Assembly: GCA_041301185.1 (NCBI GenBank)
Contig: JBFYSV010000179.1
Span: 1 to 18,584 of the forward strand
Length of the DNA: 18,584 bases
Direction: 5' to 3'
DNA from: JAQBDA01 sp041301185
GTDB lineage: Bacteria > Chloroflexota > Anaerolineae > Anaerolineales > UBA4823
Positions 1 through 5,861 of the stretch are shown one piece after another. A program made the position numbers and the translations under genes. The notes beneath the pieces were generated by a model, which was not told where the DNA came from, ran no database searches, and worked only from the letters and a program-made list of their open reading frames with translations. Position 1 is the first letter of the stretch. Each line of letters opens with the position of its first letter.

Positions 1-101
1 ATCCGGTCACCCAGATGCACCGGTTGCCTGCTACCTAGCCGCCTGACCGTTACCAGGACTGGACTTCCACCAGCTAGCAGACGATGACTTTCAGGACACA
101 C
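1..101 (-). ncRNA. Possible 5' end of a group II intron (partial, runs off the window)
   Basis: Read on the minus strand, this stretch begins with GTGTG at 101-97, which fits the GUGYG 5' consensus of group II introns. It then folds into a compact multibranch structure. An outer CTGCTA/TAGCAG pair encloses two hairpins, CTGG-tggaagt-CCAG and CCTG-gtaacggt-CAGG, and a third hairpin, CCGGT/ACCGG, lies at the window edge. The GGTGGAAGTCC core resembles the start of domain I in bacterial group II introns. That resemblance is from memory and was not checked by a search. Domains II-VI and any reverse transcriptase would lie outside the window to the left. It could instead be another structured RNA or the end of a different mobile element. 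Confidence 0.4.
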
Positions 102-191
102 GATGCGGTGTTAGGCCGCACTCATTATAGGCTGCACTATTTTGTGGGCCATCGACTCCGACCCCATACGATCTTGCATCTGAGAATATCC

Positions 192-668
192 TTACAACAA
201 GCCATTGGCGCGTAGGAATGTCTCCCACGATGCCACACAATCAGTGGCTAAACTGAAAGCATCGACAGTGTCATTTTCGGTAATCACAACATATTTCAGG
301 CTAATTGAAGTCGTGACACCAGTTCCCAGATGAACTGCAAACTGCTTTCGACCAAATGCGGGGTTTTCGCCACTTCTCGTTCTGGTTAACCTAAGGTGCT
401 TCAGGGAGTTGCAGATATCGGCGCACAGTATGAGTGCGCGACTGGAATTGATGTGCAGCTCAACCGACTGTTGTATGTGAACAGCAAGTGTGCTGTCATT
501 CTTGAGCCAGTCCCTAAAATGATAGCAATTCAGGAAGAAGGCATAAATTTCGTCAAGATAGTTTTCCGATGGCATATCGTGTGGGCGTCCTTGATCGATT
601 GCCTCGAATCGGTCATACCATCGTTTCATTCGATCATACTGTATACGATAGGCGGGGATATTCGTCAT
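192..668 (-). CDS. Hypothetical protein, 158 aa
   Basis: I do not recognise a characterised function. The protein is soluble, with no signal peptide or membrane segment. Its centre reads AFFLNCYHFRDWLKND and later CADICNSLKHLRL, an N-C-Y-H-x3-W and C-x-D-I-C-N-x2-K-H pattern. I recall this pattern from short bacterial proteins of unknown role that often occur in variable genome regions. The ATG start at 668 has a GAGG Shine-Dalgarno 7 nt upstream, and a promoter-like pair lies about 60 nt further upstream. Its base composition is clearly less GC-rich than the suf and signalling operons, and it lies next to a possible group II intron. This suggests an acquired gene. A HEPN-like nucleic-acid role is possible, but no clear Rx4-6H motif is visible. 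Confidence 0.7.
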   Translation of the reverse strand: MTNIPAYRIQYDRMKRWYDRFEAIDQGRPHDMPSENYLDEIYAFFLNCYHFRDWLKNDSTLAVHIQQSVELHINSSRALILCADICNSLKHLRLTRTRSGENPAFGRKQFAVHLGTGVTTSISLKYVVITENDTVDAFSLATDCVASWETFLRANGLL

Positions 669-733
669 TGTTTCGCCTCAGCGTTTTGGATCAACCAGCG
701 AAAATGGCTCAAACACTAATTCTACTTACTCTT

Positions 734-763
734 ACTATACCGCATATTCGGGGCATCGAACAA
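734..763 (-). promoter_or_regulatory. Putative promoter for the 158-aa gene
   Basis: On the minus strand a TTGTTC -35 (763-758) is followed 18 bp later by a TATAGT -10 (739-734). The predicted transcription start near 727 leaves a leader of about 60 nt before the ATG at 668. The -35 is imperfect, so support is moderate. Confidence 0.45.
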
Positions 764-960
764 CTATTTTGACAGAATATGCTTCACAGCCAGTGATTGT
801 TACGCCTATTTGGACATATCTTGTACCTGCCGTTACGAGCATGCGAGCAGCCTAGCAAACAAGAGGTTTACTCGGGTGAGAATCCTCATCCCCCAATGAA
901 ACACAGCAGCATGCACCTGACCTAGCCGATGGATATCGCTTGGCGGAACATCTATCAGCA
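764..960. other. Gene-free stretch
   Basis: Together with 669-763 this makes about 290 bp between the 158-aa gene and the end of the Thr-Pro-rich protein gene. I see no credible reading frame with a ribosome binding site and no U-tailed hairpin for either flanking gene. Base composition is lower in GC than the coding region to the right. Confidence 0.5.
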
Positions 961-2424
961 TCAAGGCCAATAATCGATAGAATCCACCTGGGCGGGATCG
1001 CCGCACGGGAAGGGCGCGGTCAGGCTCACGTAACGATATTCTCCCCCCACGCCGATCAGGATGCCGGAATTATTGAGCAGCTCTGCCGCCGGGATATTCT
1101 CGTTATCCAGCTCGACCCCGCCCGGGAAGTGATAAGCCTGCACATTGCCGTTATTGCCGCCGTTGGTGTCTCCCCAATAAAAGACCTGCGTCCACGGGCC
1201 ATCCGCCGAGTCGCTCAGATCGACGTAGATCCAATCCAGGCAGATGCCGCCGCCGCAGCCCCCCGGGTTATAGAACTCGTATAAGATCAGGGTGCCGATC
1301 CAGGTCTGGGCTCCCAGGTCCACAATTTCACCCGTGCCGCACTGGATGTCGTTGGCATCGCCATCCGGATCGCCAATGTCGATATCGGGCGGGAGGGGTA
1401 TGGGGGTGGGGGTATCTGTGGCGGTCGGCATGGGGGTGTCCGTATCCGGCGGAGTAGGCGTATCCGTCGGAGCAAGCGTGTCCGTTGGGGTGGGGCTGGG
1501 CGTGGGGGTGGGAGTCCTGGTCGGGGTGCGGGTGACCGTCGGGGTGAACGTATCCACCGGCGTCCAATACGGGGTGAGGGAGGGCGTCTGGGTGGCTGTG
1601 CCGGTGAGGGTTGGCGTGCGGGTGGCAGTGGAGGAAGCCGTGGCAGTGGGGGTCCGGCTGGGGGTTGGGGATTGGGAGGGTGTGCTGGTGCGGGTGGGGG
1701 TGGCAGTCGCCTGGGTGGGTGTGGCGCTGTGGGTAGGGCTGGGGGTGAGGCTTGGGGTGAGCGTGGCGGTGCCGGTCAGCAACGGCTGGGGCTGGGTGGG
1801 CGTGCGGGTAGGCGTGCGAGTCGGTGTACGGGTGCGAGTCGGGCTGGGCAGCGGGGTGCGGGTGGGGATGCGGGTCGCGGTGGCAGCCGGGCGCAGGGTG
1901 CTGGTGGCGGTCTTGCCAGGCCCCGGGTAAGGCGCTGGCAGGAGGGTGCGGGTGGCGGTAGCCGCAGGCGCTGGGCTGTTTTGGGAGGGCGGGTTGGGCG
2001 GGGATTGCGTGGCGGTGGTCGGAGCCGGACCGGATGGCGATTCAGGAATCGAAGTGGGAGGCGCCAGCATGGCAATAGGGGTCGCCGCGGGAGGCGTGAC
2101 CGCCGCGCCGGGGAAGTAATCTCCGGCGATAACGATCTGCTCGGGGAGCTGGCCCTTCTCGCGCTGGATCTCTGGGATGATCTCCTCTTCCAGGGGGGCA
2201 AAGGCCTGGGCAGGCCACAGGCTGTAATCGGCCTGGATCAGGGAGCCGGTATCGGCAGCTGCCATGCCGGTCGGGCGGACCAGCGCCACCTGCCCGCAGG
2301 CGAATAAGATCGCCATCACAAACGGGGCAACCAGCGACCAACGCCCGAAGCTGCGTACTTCCTGGCGCAAGCCTTCATGGGAAAGTATCCTGGCAATCCC
2401 CCGCCAGAAGGGCGGGCCGCTCAT
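961..2424 (-). CDS. Membrane-anchored Thr-Pro-rich surface protein, 487 aa
   Basis: The N-terminus has about 28 mostly charged residues, then a hydrophobic segment (about 30-50, WSLVAPFVMAILFACG) that acts as signal anchor or uncleaved signal. A short region follows, then a low-complexity linker of Thr, Pro and Ser (about 105-345) made of repeated TPT/TRTPTP units. The last ~140 residues form a Gly/Asp-rich, probably beta-sandwich domain with four cysteines (one before GTGEIVDLG, two in GGCGGGIC, one in PFPCGDP) and a YWGDTNGGNNGNV segment. I recall similar C-terminal domains in exported Chloroflexota proteins. It likely displays this domain outside the cell on an extended stalk. Its ATG overlaps the stop of the upstream REC-PAS gene as ATGA, indicating translational coupling. 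A cell-surface or adhesion role is inferred. Confidence 0.8.
   Translation of the reverse strand: MSGPPFWRGIARILSHEGLRQEVRSFGRWSLVAPFVMAILFACGQVALVRPTGMAAADTGSLIQADYSLWPAQAFAPLEEEIIPEIQREKGQLPEQIVIAGDYFPGAAVTPPAATPIAMLAPPTSIPESPSGPAPTTATQSPPNPPSQNSPAPAATATRTLLPAPYPGPGKTATSTLRPAATATRIPTRTPLPSPTRTRTPTRTPTRTPTQPQPLLTGTATLTPSLTPSPTHSATPTQATATPTRTSTPSQSPTPSRTPTATASSTATRTPTLTGTATQTPSLTPYWTPVDTFTPTVTRTPTRTPTPTPSPTPTDTLAPTDTPTPPDTDTPMPTATDTPTPIPLPPDIDIGDPDGDANDIQCGTGEIVDLGAQTWIGTLILYEFYNPGGCGGGICLDWIYVDLSDSADGPWTQVFYWGDTNGGNNGNVQAYHFPGGVELDNENIPAAELLNNSGILIGVGGEYRYVSLTAPFPCGDPAQVDSIDYWP
1391..1960. repeat. Low-complexity Thr-Pro codon repeat tract, G-rich on the plus strand
   Basis: Imperfect short repeats encoding alternating Thr and Pro make the plus strand a long run of G and T. 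At 1391-1412 four G-runs of 3 to 5 are separated by loops of 1 to 3 nt, a textbook G-quadruplex pattern on the template strand of the gene. Such tracts commonly vary in length between strains. Confidence 0.75.
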
Positions 2425-3896
2425 GGGAACTGGCTGCGCTCCGCCTTACGATCCACCCACTGGGCAATGGTGGGCAGGCAGATGGTGATCAGACTGCCGC
2501 GGCGGGTATCCCCGCCCACCCACAGCTGCCCGCCGACCTCAGCCAGCAAAGATTGCGCCCGAGAGAGCTCCATGCCCGGGGTGCTGCCTTCCAGCGCCGA
2601 TTCCAGCACAGCTTTATCGAACATGTGCAGCATGCCGGTGTCGGTGATGGATGGGCCTTCATCGCTGATCTCGATATACACCCGCCCGTTCTCCTGGCTG
2701 GCGCTGACCTGAATGCCCCCGCCGAGCGGGTTGCGCAAAGCAGCCCGCTTCACCAGCCCTTTGAGCAGCTTGTGGAGCAGCTCGGCATCGGTCTGGATGG
2801 TGGGCAGGCTGCCGTTCACTTTCAATGAAAGAGAGCCACGGTTCTGCCAGTACATCTCCAGGATCAATGACTGCTCGATATCCGCCAGGGTTTGCTGGAG
2901 GTTCACCTCGGTGATGCGGCTTTCGTGAGAGGCTTGCTGCTGAGCCATGCGCACCAGCTCATCGCCATAGGTCTGGATGCGCTTCCAGACATCGATCAGC
3001 TGGTAGACCTTCTCGGCAATGCGGTCCTCCTGGATCGCCAACACGTTCAGCTCCACCAGCAAGCCCATCGCTTCCGCCAGGGGGCGGCGGATCTTGCTGA
3101 TGGCATCCAGGGTTGCCTGGGCTTTCAGCTCGTCCAGCTGCTTGAAGGGGGTGATATCACGCATCACCAGCGCCCAGCCCTGCAGGCTCTGGCCCTCGCC
3201 CTGCAAAGGGGTCAGGCTGACCATCTGGACCGTATCCCCCACCCAGGGGATTTCCAAGACTGCCAGGGAGCGCCTGCCGGAGGCCATCCAGCTGCGGATG
3301 ATCTCCACCAGGCGGAAGGGCAGGACCGCATACGCGTTCTCGCCAACCAGGTCCGGTGTATTGAATACCCTGACCGCAGCCGGGTTTGCCAGGCTGATGA
3401 CCCCATCTGCCGAGGCTTCCAGCACCACTTCTCCGATGGCGGAGAGCAAAGCCTGCAGGTGGCGGGACTCCGTCTCAGCCCGCAGCTGCAGGGCAGCCCG
3501 CTCCACTAACAACCGGCGATGGGCTGCTGCCCGCTCGATGACCCGGGGCAGCTCGCTCAGCGAGTCGAGAGGTTTTTGCAGGTAATCGTACACGCCGCCC
3601 TGGCGGATAACCTGGATGGCTGCCTCCAGGGAGTCGGCAGCAGTGATGACAATCGCTTGCAGGCTGGGGTCGATCTCAGCTGCCTGGTGGATCAGATCCA
3701 CCCCGCTCATCCCGGGCATGTAGAGATCGGTCAGCATAACCGAGTAACCCGGAGGCGCTCGCAGCGCTTCCAGCGCCTGGAAGCCATCCGCCGCGCCGAC
3801 CACATCGTAGCCATAGCGAGCCAGGGTTTTGGTCAACAGCGCCAGCATGCTCGGGTCATCATCGACAATTAAAATGCGTTCTTTTCCACCGTCCAC
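2421..3896 (-). CDS. Response regulator receiver-PAS protein with degenerate histidine kinase core, 491 aa
   Basis: Residues 7-120 are a receiver domain with acidic pocket DDD at 12-14, phospho-acceptor Asp57 (TDLYMPGMSG) and Lys108 (LQKPLD). A PAS domain follows at about 145-250. Residues 253-325 resemble a HisKA dimerisation helix, but where active kinases have SHELRTPL this reads ISKIRRPL, placing Ser267 at the phospho-His position. The C-terminal ATPase-like domain (about 330-475) lacks the N-box Asn residues (LLKGLVKRAAL), keeps only the first half of the G1 box (DEGPS) and has STPGMELS where the G2 box should be. It is therefore probably a pseudokinase that receives a phosphoryl group and signals by conformation. 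The GTG start lies 2 nt after the stop of the sensor kinase gene. Confidence 0.85.
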   Translation of the reverse strand: MDGGKERILIVDDDPSMLALLTKTLARYGYDVVGAADGFQALEALRAPPGYSVMLTDLYMPGMSGVDLIHQAAEIDPSLQAIVITAADSLEAAIQVIRQGGVYDYLQKPLDSLSELPRVIERAAAHRRLLVERAALQLRAETESRHLQALLSAIGEVVLEASADGVISLANPAAVRVFNTPDLVGENAYAVLPFRLVEIIRSWMASGRRSLAVLEIPWVGDTVQMVSLTPLQGEGQSLQGWALVMRDITPFKQLDELKAQATLDAISKIRRPLAEAMGLLVELNVLAIQEDRIAEKVYQLIDVWKRIQTYGDELVRMAQQQASHESRITEVNLQQTLADIEQSLILEMYWQNRGSLSLKVNGSLPTIQTDAELLHKLLKGLVKRAALRNPLGGGIQVSASQENGRVYIEISDEGPSITDTGMLHMFDKAVLESALEGSTPGMELSRAQSLLAEVGGQLWVGGDTRRGSLITICLPTIAQWVDRKAERSQFP

Positions 3897-3898
3897 GG

Positions 3899-5851
3899 CT
3901 ATCTTTCCCTATCCCCGCTATGCCCGGCAGGTAGCAAAATGGTGAAGGTCGTCCCCTCGCCAGGCGTGCTCTCCACTTCGATCCGCCCATGATGGTTGGA
4001 GATGATCCCATATCCCACCGATAAGCCCAGCCCGGTGCCTTCGCCTTCCGGCTTGGTGGTGAAAAATGGATCGAAAATCCGGTTGATGTTCTCGGCAGGG
4101 ATGCCGGTGCCGGTATCCTGCACGGCAATCGAAACCATCCCACCTTTTTGGGCGAGGCTGACATGCAGCTGCCCGCCATCCGGCATCGCCTGGACGGCGT
4201 TGGTGATCAGATTAACCAGCACCTGCTCGATCTGCTGGTTGTCATAAACCATCATCACCGGCACGCCGGGCAGCTGTTTGGTAACCTGGATATGCGCCTT
4301 GCGCAGCGGGAAAGCCGTCAGGCGCAGGGCAGCTTCCACCGTCTCGCACATATCCCGCTCGGTAAGGTCGGGGGTAGACTGGCGGGCGAAGGTGAGCAGG
4401 TCGGACAGGATGGTGTTGGCTTTGAGGGCGCTATCCCGGATCAGGGTGATCTCATCGACAACATCAACGGGTAGCTCACCCTCGGTGAGCATCAGCTCCG
4501 CCATGCCCTTGATCACCGTCAGGGGGTTCTTGACATCGTGGACGATGCCGGCGGTGAGCTGCCCCACGGCTGCCAATTTCTCGGATTGCACCAGCTGCAT
4601 TTGGGTGGTGCGCAGCTGCTGGTTGGTCTCGACCAGCTCCCGGTTGCGCTGGACAGCCTCGGCATACAGGCGCTCTGCCTCGCGGGTGCGCTCACGCAGG
4701 CGCAGGGTCATCACGTCAAAGGCATCCGCCAGCTCGCCAATCTCATCGCTGCGGGCTAAATCCACCTGCTGCTCCAGGTTGCCAGCAGCCACCTCCTGGG
4801 TGAAATTGCGCAGCTTGAGGATCGGGCGAGCGATATTCTGGGAGAGCACCAGGCCAATGACGATCACCCCCAGGGTGCCGAAGGTGAAGATCAGGCTGAA
4901 GGTGTTGCGGCTGGTGGCTTCGGCAGCCACCACATAGCTGGAGGGCAAGATGACCCCCATCCAGCCCAGCTGCTCCTGGCGGGCTTTGAAGGGGGTGAAG
5001 GTGACCTGGTAATCGCGCTTGGAAAGCTGGATATCATTTGTCTGGGAGGCGCTGTGGGCAGAAGCCAACCGGGCAGCTTCGACCAGCGCTTCATACCCTG
5101 CTTGCTCAGCGGGCAGGGTCGTCGCCAGCATGGCAAGGCTCTGATCGAAAAGGACCAGGTCTGCCAGCGCCTGAGCCTTGATGCCGTCCAGCAGGCTGTC
5201 CAGGCGGGTGCCGACCAGCAGCACCCCCGCCAGGCTGCCCTGCCCATCCAGGACCGCCGAGCTGGTGAACAGCCCCGGACCGAAATTGGTCTCCACCAGG
5301 CCCACAAACTTGTCGCCTTGCTCGTCTTGCGCAGCCTGTAAAATATTTGCCACCAGGGGGTAAGCAGATAGATCGGTGCCCTGGGCGCGCAGGTATTGCC
5401 CCGAGGCGGGGTCCAGACCCAGAGTAAGCAGCTCCGTGCCGGCAAGATCGACCACGGAGACGGTCTCGATGCCGCTGTTCAGCGCCAGGGGCAGGAGCAG
5501 CGCTTCCAGGCGGGGGATGTCTTTCTCCTTCAGGCTGTCGCCAACTCCCTGGGTATAAGCCATCAGGCGCAAGTTTTCCAGGTGGGTGCGCTCCTGGCGG
5601 ACGACCACATCCGCTGCAACCCGGGCGGCCTCGTAGATCTGGTTGACAAAGCGCTCGCGGATGGTAGTAGTCACCAGGCGAGTGACCACATAGACGCCAA
5701 CAGTTGCCAGCACCAGGGTCAGCAAAACGTAGGGGATGATCAGTTTCCTTTGCAGGCTGGAAAAACCGGGGAGATCGAGCCTGAACTTCAACCGGTTGCC
5801 GATCTTTTGGCGCAGCGCCTGCAAGGAGATTGCCTGGGGTAAGGTAATCAT
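3899..5851 (-). CDS. Membrane sensor histidine kinase (Cache-like sensor, HAMP, HisKA, HATPase), 650 aa
   Basis: A transmembrane helix at about 37-60 and another at about 317-337 bracket an extracytoplasmic region of roughly 250 residues that fits a double-Cache sensor fold. HAMP follows (about 338-390), then a coiled coil, then HisKA with phospho-acceptor His438 in AGIVHDVKNPL. The ATPase domain has an intact N-box (NLITNAVQA), G1 (DTGTGI), F box (FDPFFTTK) and G2 (GEGTGLGLS). It should autophosphorylate and donate to receivers encoded on either side. I chose ATG 5851, 11 nt after the upstream stop. A TTG at 5896 in the same frame, preceded by AGAGAAG, would add 15 residues and overlap the upstream gene by 35 bp. 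The ligand cannot be read from the sequence. Confidence 0.9.
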   Translation of the reverse strand: MITLPQAISLQALRQKIGNRLKFRLDLPGFSSLQRKLIIPYVLLTLVLATVGVYVVTRLVTTTIRERFVNQIYEAARVAADVVVRQERTHLENLRLMAYTQGVGDSLKEKDIPRLEALLLPLALNSGIETVSVVDLAGTELLTLGLDPASGQYLRAQGTDLSAYPLVANILQAAQDEQGDKFVGLVETNFGPGLFTSSAVLDGQGSLAGVLLVGTRLDSLLDGIKAQALADLVLFDQSLAMLATTLPAEQAGYEALVEAARLASAHSASQTNDIQLSKRDYQVTFTPFKARQEQLGWMGVILPSSYVVAAEATSRNTFSLIFTFGTLGVIVIGLVLSQNIARPILKLRNFTQEVAAGNLEQQVDLARSDEIGELADAFDVMTLRLRERTREAERLYAEAVQRNRELVETNQQLRTTQMQLVQSEKLAAVGQLTAGIVHDVKNPLTVIKGMAELMLTEGELPVDVVDEITLIRDSALKANTILSDLLTFARQSTPDLTERDMCETVEAALRLTAFPLRKAHIQVTKQLPGVPVMMVYDNQQIEQVLVNLITNAVQAMPDGGQLHVSLAQKGGMVSIAVQDTGTGIPAENINRIFDPFFTTKPEGEGTGLGLSVGYGIISNHHGRIEVESTPGEGTTFTILLPAGHSGDRER

Positions 5852-5861
5852 CGGAACACGC

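Noticed and set aside
110..116. GTTAGGC heptamer resembling an integron attC core site
   Set aside because: No matching second core or long imperfect palindrome of attC type is visible, and no integrase gene is in the window.
1292..1930. Long plus-strand open frame rich in Val and Gly
   Set aside because: It is the antisense of the Thr-Pro repeat; the composition follows from the codon repeat, and it has no ribosome binding site.
2421..3896. Considered as an ordinary hybrid histidine kinase
   Set aside because: The phospho-accepting His, the N-box and the G boxes are not conserved, so kinase activity is not supported.
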